A DNA stretch of 64,000 nt. It comes from an uncultured Rhodospirillaceae bacterium. Lineage in GTDB: Bacteria > Pseudomonadota > Alphaproteobacteria > Rhodospirillales > Casp-alpha2. The notes beneath the pieces are model-generated. The model did no database searches and was not told where the DNA came from. It saw only the letters and a list, made by a program, of their open reading frames with translations. A program made the translations under genes and the position numbers. The stretch's first letter is position 1; each line of letters begins with the position of its first letter. Shown in pieces: positions 17,266-25,614 of the stretch. The DNA lies in assembly GCA_913030825.1 (NCBI GenBank), contig CAJWCU010000001.1, positions 248,001 to 312,000 on the forward strand, written 5' to 3'.

Positions 17266-18261
17266 ATGGACGACGCCCACAGGCCCACGAACCCGATTGC
17301 CGTGCCCCTGGTCGACACCGGACCGGCGGGCGGTGCCGGCATCGCGGTGATTCAACGCGACCGGCTGGAGGCATTGTTCAGCGCCGGGCGCGATCATTAT
17401 GGGCCCCTGTTTCTGAATATCGGCGATCGCCTGACGCGAAGATGGCTGGATGCCTGCCCGACGCCCTACCGGGCGGATTTGGACGCCTGCGCCGCGCTTC
17501 ATGCCGGCGCCGGGGTCTATATGCTGAACCTTTCCTACGAATGGTCCTGCACCACGGCGGTCGGCGTGCCGCCGTCGGGCCGGGGCAACCGCATACTGCG
17601 CACCCTCGATTGGCCCCTCGACGGGTTGGGCCGCAACGTCGTCGTCGCGCGCATGGCGGGCAACGCAGGGGACTGGTTCAACGTCACCTGGCCGGGTTTC
17701 GTCGGCGCTGTCACGGGCATGGCGCCGGGTCGGTTCTCGGCGGCGATCAATCAGCCGCCGATGAAAAAGGCGACGCCCAGCTGCTGGCTCGACTGGGCGG
17801 TCGAGCGGACGCGGGTCTGGCGGCGGCGGGCCTTGCCGGCAACGCATCTGTTGCGCCGGGTGTTCGAAACCTGCGCGACTTTCGACGCCGCCAAGGCGAT
17901 GCTGCGCGACACGGCCATCGCCATGCCCGCGTTCTTTTCATTGTCGGGGACGGCGCCGGGCGAGGCTTGCATCATTGAGCGCACGGAAACCGAAGCCTTC
18001 ATCCGGGACGGCAACGCGGCGATCGCCAATCATTGGGTCGCGGCACCCCTGCACGGCCGCACGCGCGGTCACGACAGCCCCGGCCGGTTCGCCTTGATGG
18101 AGGCACAGCGGGACGCCGTCGAAGACGGCTTCGATTGGGTCGTCCCGCCGATCCTCAACAAGACGACGCGCCTGGCCGTCACCGCCAATGCGGCAGCGGG
18201 GACACTTCAGGTGCGGGGCTACGAGACCGAGGGCGTCGCGACCCGCGATTTCGTTCTTTAA
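17266..18261 (+). CDS. Acid ceramidase-like / linear-amide C-N hydrolase (Ntn fold)
   Basis: A 331-residue protein resembling the acid ceramidase/NAAA branch of Ntn hydrolases. C95 in SYEWSCTTAVG would be the nucleophile exposed by autocleavage, and the following RTLDWPLDGLGRNVVVAR strand matches the family's conserved (H/R)xxDW block. VTGMAPGRFSAAIN is another familiar stretch. Such enzymes hydrolyse amides of fatty acids or related compounds; the substrate is unknown. No signal peptide is evident, and no clear ribosome site precedes the ATG. It diverges from purB. Confidence 0.7.
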   Translation: MDDAHRPTNPIAVPLVDTGPAGGAGIAVIQRDRLEALFSAGRDHYGPLFLNIGDRLTRRWLDACPTPYRADLDACAALHAGAGVYMLNLSYEWSCTTAVGVPPSGRGNRILRTLDWPLDGLGRNVVVARMAGNAGDWFNVTWPGFVGAVTGMAPGRFSAAINQPPMKKATPSCWLDWAVERTRVWRRRALPATHLLRRVFETCATFDAAKAMLRDTAIAMPAFFSLSGTAPGEACIIERTETEAFIRDGNAAIANHWVAAPLHGRTRGHDSPGRFALMEAQRDAVEDGFDWVVPPILNKTTRLAVTANAAAGTLQVRGYETEGVATRDFVL

Positions 18262-18281
18262 GCGTTGAGAATTCGCCCGGC

Positions 18282-18719
18282 TCAGGCGTCGACGGAGGCC
18301 TTGCCTTCGCCGCCCAGCAGGGTCGCCGCGCCGCCGATGACGAAGCCGACGACAGCACCCTCGGCCGCGAACCACCAGGGCGAGGCGAGGGGACTTCCGT
18401 AGCCGAACAGGTTGATCAGGATCGCTTCCATGAAGTCATAGGCGAAGAAGGTCAGCACGAAGTTCATCCATCCGCCGACCAGCGGCCCGCGTATCCACCA
18501 GGGCATGGGGATTTGCAGCACCGGATGCCAGGTCAGGACCCCGGCCAGGCCGATGATGCCGCCCAGCGTCGTGTACCACAGCAGGATGCCGATCCGGACC
18601 AGCCAGCCGACATCGGCCATGAAGTAAGGAAAGGTGACGAGGCCCGCCAGCCCGACCAGAAAGCCGAGCCCCTTGCCCACGGCGATGCGGGTCATCAGCG
18701 ACGGTTGGTCCTGGAGCAT
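18282..18719 (-). CDS. Hypothetical integral membrane protein
   Basis: A 145-residue protein with about four hydrophobic helices (GFLVGLAGLVTFPYF, IGILLWYTTLGGIIGLAG, a segment around FVLTFFAYDFMEA, and AAEGAVVGFVIGGAATLL). I cannot assign a family or function. It lies 31 bases downstream of the flavin reductase gene on the same strand and may be transcribed with it. Confidence 0.7.
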   Translation of the reverse strand: MLQDQPSLMTRIAVGKGLGFLVGLAGLVTFPYFMADVGWLVRIGILLWYTTLGGIIGLAGVLTWHPVLQIPMPWWIRGPLVGGWMNFVLTFFAYDFMEAILINLFGYGSPLASPWWFAAEGAVVGFVIGGAATLLGGEGKASVDA

Positions 18720-18750
18720 GGCGTGCCTCTTCTGCCTTTTGCGGTATGCG

Positions 18751-19395
18751 TTACTTTGCGTAGGGGTGGAAGCCCGGCCGTTCCATGGTGAACACGGTTT
18801 CGGCGGTAACCTGGGAATAATCCTGATAGCCCATGCGTGAGATGGGGTGCAGCTTGCCGACGTCGATCTGGCCGTTCTCCATGATCAGGTCGTCGGCGAT
18901 ATGGACGCCCACGACCTCGCCGAACACGACCGTATAGGTGTCCGGGCCGGTGGTGTTCGGCAGTTCGACCGTCTGCACGACCTTGCATTCGAAATGAATC
19001 GGCGATTCGGCGACGCGCGGCGGTTTGACGATCGTCGACGGCAGCGGCGTCAGACCGGCCATCGACAGTTCGTCCACGTCGGGCGGCACGTCGGCGCAGG
19101 TTTCGTTCATCGCCTCGCGATTGTCCCAGGTCGTGAAGTTGTGCACGAACTCGCCGGTTTCCAGAACGTTGCGCAGGGAATCCTTCATCCCGTCGCTGCC
19201 TTCCGACCGGTTGTAACCGGCGGAAAACATGACCGTCGGCGGGTTATAGGCGACGCCGTTGAAGAAGCTGTAGGGCGCCAGGTTGACGTTCCCCTTGCCG
19301 TCAACGGACGTGATCCAGCCGATGGGCCGCGGAATGACCAGGCTGTTGAAGGGGTTCTTGGGAAGGCCGTGGCCGTCCTTGGGCTCGTAGAACAT
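18751..19395 (-). CDS. Flavin reductase family protein
   Basis: A 214-residue FMN-binding split-barrel protein of the flavin reductase-like (DIM6/NTAB) family. IPRPIGWITSVDGKGNVNLAPYS and FFNGVAYNPPTVMFS are the FMN-site blocks, and ESPIHFECKVVQ is the conserved later strand. Members act as flavin reductases or flavin-dependent oxidases. I chose the ATG at 19395 (MFYEPKDGHG); an extension to 19461 would overlap the MFS gene. It lies 37 bases downstream of that transporter on the same strand. Confidence 0.88.
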   Translation of the reverse strand: MFYEPKDGHGLPKNPFNSLVIPRPIGWITSVDGKGNVNLAPYSFFNGVAYNPPTVMFSAGYNRSEGSDGMKDSLRNVLETGEFVHNFTTWDNREAMNETCADVPPDVDELSMAGLTPLPSTIVKPPRVAESPIHFECKVVQTVELPNTTGPDTYTVVFGEVVGVHIADDLIMENGQIDVGKLHPISRMGYQDYSQVTAETVFTMERPGFHPYAK

Positions 19396-19432
19396 GGGGG
19401 TATCCTTGAAGCTTGGTGAATATGTGGGGCCG

Positions 19433-20638
19433 TCAAACGCGGCTTTTTCTATAGACGGCATACCACACCAGGCCCGCTGTCTGCAGCCCGGCGAGGATCA
19501 AAAACGCCCATTGATAGCCTTCCGGCGCGAAATGGCCGGGTGCCGGCTCCGGCCAAAGGGAAATAATCGCGCCGATGCCCCATTGCACGGCGAAGGCGCC
19601 GAAGAACACCATCAGGTTCAACCCCGATACCGCGCGGCCCGTCAGATTGCTGGGAAAGGCTTGCGAGAGCGCCGTATAGGGCAGGATGCCGAAGGTCCCG
19701 AACAGGCCGAAGGCGAACCACAGATAGGTCGTCCCCGGCAGGGTGTTCAGCCCGATCAGTGCCAGGGTCAGGGTGAACAGGGTCATGCCGACCATCCCGA
19801 CGGTCATCGGTTGGATGCCGACCTTGCCCAGCCGGTCGGTCAGCGCCCCCATGGAAATGAAGCCGATCACCATGCAGGCGGCGATGCCCAGCAGGCCGTC
19901 GGCCATGGCGCCCTGATCCAGGCCTGCGACGTCGCGCAGCCAGGGCCCGGACCACAGGGACTGCACGCCCAGATACCCGCTCTGCACGACCACGGCGGTC
20001 GGCGCGATGCGGATGAAAACCGGATCGCGGAAGACTTGGCGGATGCCGTTCGCCAACTGGCCCCAGGTCTCCGTCGAGACGGCGCGGTCGCGTTTCGGCA
20101 CCAGGATCATCAGAAGGATGGAGGCCAACACGGTCAGCCCGGCCAAAAGGAAGAACACGCCGCGCCAGTCGGTGAAGCCGAGCGCCATTTCCACCGGTTT
20201 GGTCGCGACCAGTGCGCCCATTCCGCCGGTCGCCATGTGGAACCCGGTGATCAGCGGCAGTCGATCGTTGGGAATCCAGTGGGCATAGGCCTTGAGCGCC
20301 GCCATCAGGCAGGCCGAGGTGCCGAACCCGATCATTGCCCGCCCGGCGATCAGGCCCGGCGTGTCGCCGGCGAGGCCGAACACCAGCGCCCCCGCCGCCG
20401 CGATCAGCAACAGGCAAGCCTCGGTCTTGCGCGGACCGTAGCGGTCGAGAAGAATGCCGAGCGGCAATTGGAAGGCCGCGAAGGCAAAGAAGTTGGCGCT
20501 GGTCAGCAGCCCCAGATCGGCGGCCGTCAATCCCAGGTCGGAAATCAGGTTGGGTGCGATGACGGCATTCACCACCCTGAACAGGTAGCTCAGGAAATAG
20601 GCGAAGCCGAAGGGCAGAAAGACCTGAAAGACGATCAT
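19433..20638 (-). CDS. MFS transporter
   Basis: A 401-residue transporter with about 12 hydrophobic helices. The MFS loop 2-3 motif reads as LDRYGPRKTE, and GRAMIGFGTSACLMAALKAY contains the helix-4 Arg typical of the nitrate/organate-type branch. A second copy, LTDRLGKVG, begins the C-terminal half. The substrate cannot be predicted. It is followed by flavin reductase and small membrane protein genes on the same strand, and is divergent from the cyclase gene. Confidence 0.9.
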   Translation of the reverse strand: MIVFQVFLPFGFAYFLSYLFRVVNAVIAPNLISDLGLTAADLGLLTSANFFAFAAFQLPLGILLDRYGPRKTEACLLLIAAAGALVFGLAGDTPGLIAGRAMIGFGTSACLMAALKAYAHWIPNDRLPLITGFHMATGGMGALVATKPVEMALGFTDWRGVFFLLAGLTVLASILLMILVPKRDRAVSTETWGQLANGIRQVFRDPVFIRIAPTAVVVQSGYLGVQSLWSGPWLRDVAGLDQGAMADGLLGIAACMVIGFISMGALTDRLGKVGIQPMTVGMVGMTLFTLTLALIGLNTLPGTTYLWFAFGLFGTFGILPYTALSQAFPSNLTGRAVSGLNLMVFFGAFAVQWGIGAIISLWPEPAPGHFAPEGYQWAFLILAGLQTAGLVWYAVYRKSRV

Positions 20639-20767
20639 GGTCGGCCTATATTAAGGGACGAAAAAACCACCGGCGGGTGGCGAGGGGCGACGACCTTGGG
20701 CCATCCGGCCCACATAAGCAAGCGCCCGGCGCGGCGACCGGAACGGGAAACATACAGGGATAGGTTC

Positions 20768-22012
20768 ATGGGCCCAGGCGGCGGCTTCCCCCACGGCGAT
20801 TGGGAACGCGACATCCAGGGAATCAGTGACTGGCTGGTGACGGAAGCGCTCGGCCGGGTGCAGGTGCGCCCTTTGCTGGCCGGGTTTTGCGATTCTCTAA
20901 ACGCGGCGGGCTTGCCCATCGTGCGCGCCATTTCGGCGCTCAGCACCCTGCACCCCATGTATGTCGCGCATACCTATACATATGTCCGCGGCCAGGGAAA
21001 TGTGACCTCGGACATCCCCCACGGCGCCCATAACACGGATGCCTGGCAGCGCAGCCCGTTGAAGCCGATGTTCGACAACGACATGACGGAATGTCGTTAC
21101 GATTTGACCGACCCGAAGCAGGTGGCGCCTTATCCCCTGTTGGCGGAGGCGCAAGGTCTGGGAGGGACGGACTACCTCGGCATCCTGACGCCGTTTCAGT
21201 CGGATGAGGAACTGCCCGACGGCGTGCAGCATCTGGACGGGCTGATGACGTCCTGGGTGACCGACCGCGAGGGCGGGTTCTCGGCCAAGCATCTGCGGGC
21301 CCTGCGGCGTTTGGTGCCGCGTCTGGCCTTGGCGGCCAAGATGGCCAAGCGTGAGGAAACGGCGCTCAACATCGTCACCGCCTACATGGGGCGCGACGCC
21401 GGCTGCCGCGTGCTCAGCGGTCAGATCAAGCTGGGCGACGGCGAGGTCATTCCCTCGGTGATCTGGTATTCGGACATGCGCAATTCGACGGAATTGTGCG
21501 AAGTGCTGGATCACGCCGATTACCTGGCGGCGCTGAACCAGTATTTCGCCTGTTCCGCCGGTGCGGTGATGGAGGTCGGCGGCGAGGTCCTGCGTTTCGT
21601 CGGCGATGCGGTCCTTGCCATCTTTCCCATCGGCGACGGCGGATACAGCCCCGAGGAAGCCTGCGCCAAGGCGTTGGAAGCGGCCTGGCGGGCCGAGACC
21701 AAGCTGGTCGAGACCAACGCCCTGCGCCACGATGGCGGCTTGATGGAATTGGATTTCGGGCTCGGCCTGCACGTCGGCGAGGTCATGTACGGCAATATCG
21801 GCGTGCCCGCGCGGGTCGAATTCTCGGTCACCGGTCCGGCCGCCAACGAGGTCGCGCGCCTGGAGGGGCTGACAAAGGAAACCGGCCATCGCGTCGTCGT
21901 TTCGTCACGATTTTCGGACAATTTAGACCTGCCCTGGCGGTCGCTCGGCATGTACCGGCTGCGCGGCGTGGCCGAGGAACAAGAAGTGTTTGCGCCCCCT
22001 TCGGCGCACTGA
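20768..22012 (+). CDS. Class III adenylate/guanylate cyclase with uncharacterised N-terminal domain
   Basis: A 414-residue soluble protein. Residues about 225-410 form a class III cyclase homology domain with the two metal aspartates D236 (WYSDMRNSTEL) and D280 (FVGDAVLAIF), plus GLHVGEVMYGNIG and the transition-state region SVTGPAANEVARLE. The first 220 residues have no recognised domain or membrane helix. ATP versus GTP specificity cannot be decided by eye. Start 20768 was chosen because the upstream open frame is antisense to the MFS gene. DUF2062 and CNBD channel genes follow. Confidence 0.9.
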   Translation: MGPGGGFPHGDWERDIQGISDWLVTEALGRVQVRPLLAGFCDSLNAAGLPIVRAISALSTLHPMYVAHTYTYVRGQGNVTSDIPHGAHNTDAWQRSPLKPMFDNDMTECRYDLTDPKQVAPYPLLAEAQGLGGTDYLGILTPFQSDEELPDGVQHLDGLMTSWVTDREGGFSAKHLRALRRLVPRLALAAKMAKREETALNIVTAYMGRDAGCRVLSGQIKLGDGEVIPSVIWYSDMRNSTELCEVLDHADYLAALNQYFACSAGAVMEVGGEVLRFVGDAVLAIFPIGDGGYSPEEACAKALEAAWRAETKLVETNALRHDGGLMELDFGLGLHVGEVMYGNIGVPARVEFSVTGPAANEVARLEGLTKETGHRVVVSSRFSDNLDLPWRSLGMYRLRGVAEEQEVFAPPSAH

Positions 22013-22037
22013 TAAAGCAGGCCCGGGAGAGCGGACA

Positions 22038-22643
22038 CTGGCTACGATCAAAAACGGCAATGGGACGGGGCTCTGGCAGGGCGCCTTGCGCTTCCTGCGC
22101 TACAAGCTGCTGGTCCCCATGAAGCGCAGCCCCCACCCGCCCGAGTACACGGCGCGCGGCGTCGCCTGGGGCGTGTTCTGGGGTATGACGCCGCTGGTCG
22201 GCGTTCAGATGCCCGTCGTCACCGCCCATTGGCTTTTGTTCCGCCTGCACCCCCGGACCAATTTCCATTTGCTGCAGGGGCTTGCCTGGGTGTGGATTTC
22301 CAACGTCTTCACCATGGTCCCGATGTATTACAGCTTCTACGTCACCGGGCAGGTGATGTTGGGGCGGCTGCATCATGTCTCGGGCTACGATACCTTTGCC
22401 AAGCTGTTCACCTTTTCCGCCTGGCAGCGGGATTCGTTTTGGGAAACGATCACCCAATATTTCGCCTATGTCTGGGAACAGTTCGGCCTGCCGCTGGCCG
22501 TCGGCTGGTTGCCTTGGGCCTTGGTTTCCGGATGGATCGGCTACAAGGTCTCACTGCGGATCATCCGCGAGCGGCGCCAACGCATTCTGAAAAAGCGTCT
22601 GCGCCGGGCGATGCTGGAAGAGGCCGGCGGAACCGGCGCCTGA
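22038..22643 (+). CDS. DUF2062 domain membrane protein, probable CTG start
   Basis: About 201 residues with the DUF2062 pattern LRFLRYKLLVPMKRSPHPPEYTARGVAWGVFWGM. Two or three membrane helices and a very basic C-terminal tail (RRQRILKKRLRR) follow. The domain begins before the first in-frame ATG (22119), so the start must be earlier. The best ribosome site, GGGAGA at 22025-22030, points to a CTG at 22038; a TTG at 21990 overlaps the cyclase gene. Function is unknown. It follows the cyclase by 25 bases. Confidence 0.8.
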   Translation: MATIKNGNGTGLWQGALRFLRYKLLVPMKRSPHPPEYTARGVAWGVFWGMTPLVGVQMPVVTAHWLLFRLHPRTNFHLLQGLAWVWISNVFTMVPMYYSFYVTGQVMLGRLHHVSGYDTFAKLFTFSAWQRDSFWETITQYFAYVWEQFGLPLAVGWLPWALVSGWIGYKVSLRIIRERRQRILKKRLRRAMLEEAGGTGA

Positions 22644-22667
22644 CCCGGCCCGGGCTGGGGTGCGTTC

Positions 22668-23843
22668 TCAGTTATGGGGGTCCAGATCCTCGGCTGCCGG
22701 TTGGCGTTCGGACACGGCGGCTTCGATCTTGGCCCGGAAATCCGGGTCGTCCTCGGTCAAGGTATCGAAGTCCTCGCGTGCCAGGCGTAGCAACCGGCAA
22801 TCGGTCAGGCAGCGCACACGGGCCAGGCGCGGCGTGTTGCGGTAGAGCGCGCCTTCGCCGAAGAAATCGCCGCTGCCCAATTCAAATGGATGGTGCGGGA
22901 ACTCGACCCGCAGGGTGCCGCTCAGGATGAAATAGACGGCATCGGCGGGATCGCCCTTGGCGAAAACGAGGCTGCCCGCGCGCATGCGTCTGGATTGCAG
23001 AACACGGATGATCCGTTCGATCTCGATCGGCCCCAGGTGGGAAAACGCCGGCACGTTGGACACCATGCCGAAGGAAATGACGAAATCGCGCTGGTGGATG
23101 TCGCGGGAAAAGGCCGAGGCGACGATACCGATGGGGATCGCGAACATGCCCAGGCCGAAAATCATCATCGCCCCACCCAAAATCTTGCCCAGCGGCGTGA
23201 CCGGCACGACGTCGCCGTAACCGACGGTGGTCAACGTCGCCAATCCCCACCACATGGCGTCGGGGATGGAGCCGAACTTGTCGGGCTGCACCGGGTGTTC
23301 CAGGTGATAGACCAGGGTCGAGCAAAGCACCAACAGGCCCATCATGACGATCAGCGCGGCGCCCAGCGCCCGGCGTTCCTCCGAGAGCACCCGCATCAGC
23401 GTGTGCAGTCCCGGCGAATAACGCGCCAGTTTGAGCATTCGAAGCAGCCGAAAGATCCGAAGGACGCGCAAGTCCGCCGCCGGCATGATCAGCGATAGGT
23501 AAAACGGCGCGATGGCCAGCAGGTCGATCACCATGTAGGGGCCCATGGCGAAACGCAGCCGCCCCAATACCGCGCCGTGGCGCGCCACCGGCGCGTGTTC
23601 GACCGCGACCCATAGGCGGGCCAGATATTCGATCGTGAACAGAGCGACGGAAATTCGGTCGAACAGATGAAACGCCCGGCCGTATTCGGCGTCCAGCGAC
23701 GGCACGGTTTCCAGGATCACCGATAGGATGTTGGCGACGATCATGACCACCATGAAGGTGTCGAAGACACGGGTGCCGCGATGATCGGGGTGGCTCGCCT
23801 CGATCAGATAATAAATCCGCCGTCTGAAGGATTTCGTCGCCAC
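22668..23843 (-). CDS. Voltage-gated-type K+ channel with C-terminal cyclic-nucleotide-binding domain
   Basis: A 391-residue six-helix channel. S4 carries a spaced-Arg pattern (RVLRIFRLLRMLKLAR, about 126-141), the K+ filter TVGYGD lies at 206-211, and a CNBD covers about 265-375. The overall plan matches MlotiK1-like prokaryotic CNG channels. In the phosphate-binding cassette (FGEGALYRNTPRLARVR, 328-344) the usual Ser/Thr after the key Arg is replaced by Leu, which may alter nucleotide binding. It converges on the DUF2062 gene and lies near a class III cyclase. An FNR-like box sits 62 bases upstream. Confidence 0.93.
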   Translation of the reverse strand: MATKSFRRRIYYLIEASHPDHRGTRVFDTFMVVMIVANILSVILETVPSLDAEYGRAFHLFDRISVALFTIEYLARLWVAVEHAPVARHGAVLGRLRFAMGPYMVIDLLAIAPFYLSLIMPAADLRVLRIFRLLRMLKLARYSPGLHTLMRVLSEERRALGAALIVMMGLLVLCSTLVYHLEHPVQPDKFGSIPDAMWWGLATLTTVGYGDVVPVTPLGKILGGAMMIFGLGMFAIPIGIVASAFSRDIHQRDFVISFGMVSNVPAFSHLGPIEIERIIRVLQSRRMRAGSLVFAKGDPADAVYFILSGTLRVEFPHHPFELGSGDFFGEGALYRNTPRLARVRCLTDCRLLRLAREDFDTLTEDDPDFRAKIEAAVSERQPAAEDLDPHN

Positions 23844-23888
23844 GCCGTGTTTCCCCTGTCGGTTTCTTGCGGGTCGATCTTATCCCGC

Positions 23889-23934
23889 GTCCCGCGTATG
23901 TGGCTTGATCCGCGTCAAAGCACAGACGCGGGAC
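23889..23934 (-). terminator. 9-bp inverted repeat after radC
   Basis: GTCCCGCGT at 23889-23897 pairs perfectly with ACGCGGGAC at 23926-23934, just past the radC stop. On the minus strand it could form a stem-loop ending radC transcription, but there is no T tract. Its loop contains the FNR-like box at 23905-23918, so the two roles may compete. Confidence 0.4.
23905..23918. promoter_or_regulatory. FNR/FixK-like box upstream of the K+ channel gene
   Basis: TTGATCCGCGTCAA differs from the FNR/FixK consensus TTGAT-N4-ATCAA at one position and keeps both TTGA/TCAA half-site cores. It lies 62 bases upstream of the channel ATG, in the 93-base gap between radC and the channel. No fnr or fixK gene is in the window. 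Confidence 0.5.
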
Positions 23935-23936
23935 CG

Positions 23937-24653
23937 CTACAGATACCCCAAATCGCGGAATGACGTATGGCCCGACTTGGCCATGATCAGATGATCGTGC
24001 AGCAGGATGCCCATGCTTTTCGCCGCGTCGGCGACCTGCTGGGTCATGTCGATGTCGGCCTGCGACGGGGTCGGGTCGCCGGACGGATGGTTGTGCACCA
24101 TGATCAGCGCCGCCGCCCCCAGCTCCAGCGCCCGTTTGACGACTTCGCGCGGATAGAGCGGTGTATGGTCGATGGTGCCGCGCCATTGCACCTCGTCGGA
24201 AATCAAAACGTTCTTGCGGTTCAGGAACAGGACGCGGAAATGTTCCGTCGTTTCGCGGCTCATGGCCGTGCGGCAATAGCGCACCAGTTTGTCCCAATTG
24301 CCCAGCACCGGGGCCTGGGCCACCTCGTCGCGGGCCATCCGTTCGGCCGCCGCCGCGACGGTCTTGAGCGCCACGACCACGGCTTCGCCCGCACCCGGCA
24401 CGCCGCGGATCAGGGCCGGTTCCGCCGAAACGACCCCGGCGAAAGAGCCGAACCGCGCCAACAGGTCCTTGGCCAGCGGCTTGACGTCGCGCCGGGGCAG
24501 GGCCTGGAACAGCAGCAATTCGAGAAGTTCGTAATCGGGAAGCTGATCGCCGCCGGTCTTAAGAAAGCGTTCCTTGAGGCGCTGGCGGTGCCCGGCGAAA
24601 TGCGGCTTCGCCGGGGCGTCGTCCTTGCCCGCACCGTCGCCGTCGCTCGCCAT
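23937..24653 (-). CDS. radC: RadC/JAB domain protein
   Basis: A 238-residue RadC-like protein. An N-terminal helix-hairpin-helix-type region (about 35-105, [23 protein letters not shown]) precedes a JAB/MPN domain with the metal motif [14 protein letters not shown] (H187, H189, D200). The biochemical role of RadC is not settled; a DNA-repair function is doubtful in the literature. The start at 24653 has a GGAG site 8 bases upstream. It lies 14 bases downstream of map. Confidence 0.92.
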   Translation of the reverse strand: MASDGDGAGKDDAPAKPHFAGHRQRLKERFLKTGGDQLPDYELLELLLFQALPRRDVKPLAKDLLARFGSFAGVVSAEPALIRGVPGAGEAVVVALKTVAAAAERMARDEVAQAPVLGNWDKLVRYCRTAMSRETTEHFRVLFLNRKNVLISDEVQWRGTIDHTPLYPREVVKRALELGAAALIMVHNHPSGDPTPSQADIDMTQQVADAAKSMGILLHDHLIMAKSGHTSFRDLGYL

Positions 24654-24667
24654 CGGGCCGCTCCGGC

Positions 24668-25489
24668 TCAGACTTTGTAAGGCGGCCGGTCCAGGCCCTT
24701 GGGTGACAGGGTGAAGACCTCGAAGCCGTCCTTGGTGACGCCGATGGAATGTTCGAACTGGGCCGAAAGGCTGCGGTCCTTGGTCACCGCCGTCCAGCCG
24801 TCGGCCAGGATCTTCACGTCGAAGCGTCCGGCGTTGATCATCGGCTCGATGGTGAAGAACATGCCTTCGTGCAGGGTGTCGCCGTCGCCGGCGCGGCCGA
24901 AGTGCATGACGTTCGGTGCGTCGTGGAACACCTTTCCCAGGCCATGGCCGCAGAAATCGCGGACCACGGAATACCGCCGTGCCTCGGCATAGGCCTGAAT
25001 GGCGTGGCCGATGTCGCCCAGCTTGGCGCCCGGGCGGACCAGGTTGATGCCTTCCCACATGGCTTCGAAGGTCACGTCGACCAGTTTTTCGGCCTTCACC
25101 TTGGGCTTGCCGACGTGGAACATGCGCGAGGTGTCGCCGTGCCAGCCGTCGACGATCACGGTGATGTCGATGTTGATGGCGTCGCCGTCTTCCAACACCT
25201 TGGGCCCGGGAATGCCGTGGCAGACCACGTGGTTGACCGAGGTGCAGATGGATTTCGGAAAGCCCCGGTAATTCAACGGCGCCGGGATGGCGTCATGGTC
25301 CAGAATGTACTGGTGGCAAATCTGATCCAGGCGTTCGGTCGTCACGCCCGGCTGCACATGCGGGGTGATCATGTCGAGCACCTCCGCCGCCAGGCGGCCG
25401 GCCTTGCGCATGCCGTCGAACCCGGCGGGACCGTGGATTTTGATTTGGCGTCCGTCGCGGGACGGCACGGTTTTGACGATTTCTTCCAT
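24668..25489 (-). CDS. map: Type I methionine aminopeptidase
   Basis: A 273-residue cytosolic enzyme removing N-terminal methionine from nascent proteins. All five metal ligands can be placed: D108 (INIDIT), D119 (WHGDTSR), H182 (CGHGLG), E215 (TIEPMIN) and E246 (QFEHSIG). The H91 equivalent lies in VVCHGIPG. There is no N-terminal zinc-finger extension. It is probably co-transcribed with radC. Confidence 0.97.
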   Translation of the reverse strand: MEEIVKTVPSRDGRQIKIHGPAGFDGMRKAGRLAAEVLDMITPHVQPGVTTERLDQICHQYILDHDAIPAPLNYRGFPKSICTSVNHVVCHGIPGPKVLEDGDAINIDITVIVDGWHGDTSRMFHVGKPKVKAEKLVDVTFEAMWEGINLVRPGAKLGDIGHAIQAYAEARRYSVVRDFCGHGLGKVFHDAPNVMHFGRAGDGDTLHEGMFFTIEPMINAGRFDVKILADGWTAVTKDRSLSAQFEHSIGVTKDGFEVFTLSPKGLDRPPYKV

Positions 25490-25614
25490 GGCGTATCAGA
25501 TAGGCGGTTAATTCCGGCGGGCAAGCCCGGAACGACGGGGCTTCCCTGAGTTGAAACAGACTTCGGTTTTATCAGACCTTCCGGGCCGGTGCGACCCCGA
25601 CTGGCCTGCGTGAA

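Noticed and set aside
15782-17350. 522-codon open frame antisense to purB
   Set aside because: Shadow of purB, with no family similarity seen.
19394-20767. Long in-frame extension upstream of the first cyclase
   Set aside because: It is antisense to the MFS transporter and rich in Gln/Asp/His without domains; the ATG at 20768 is a better start.
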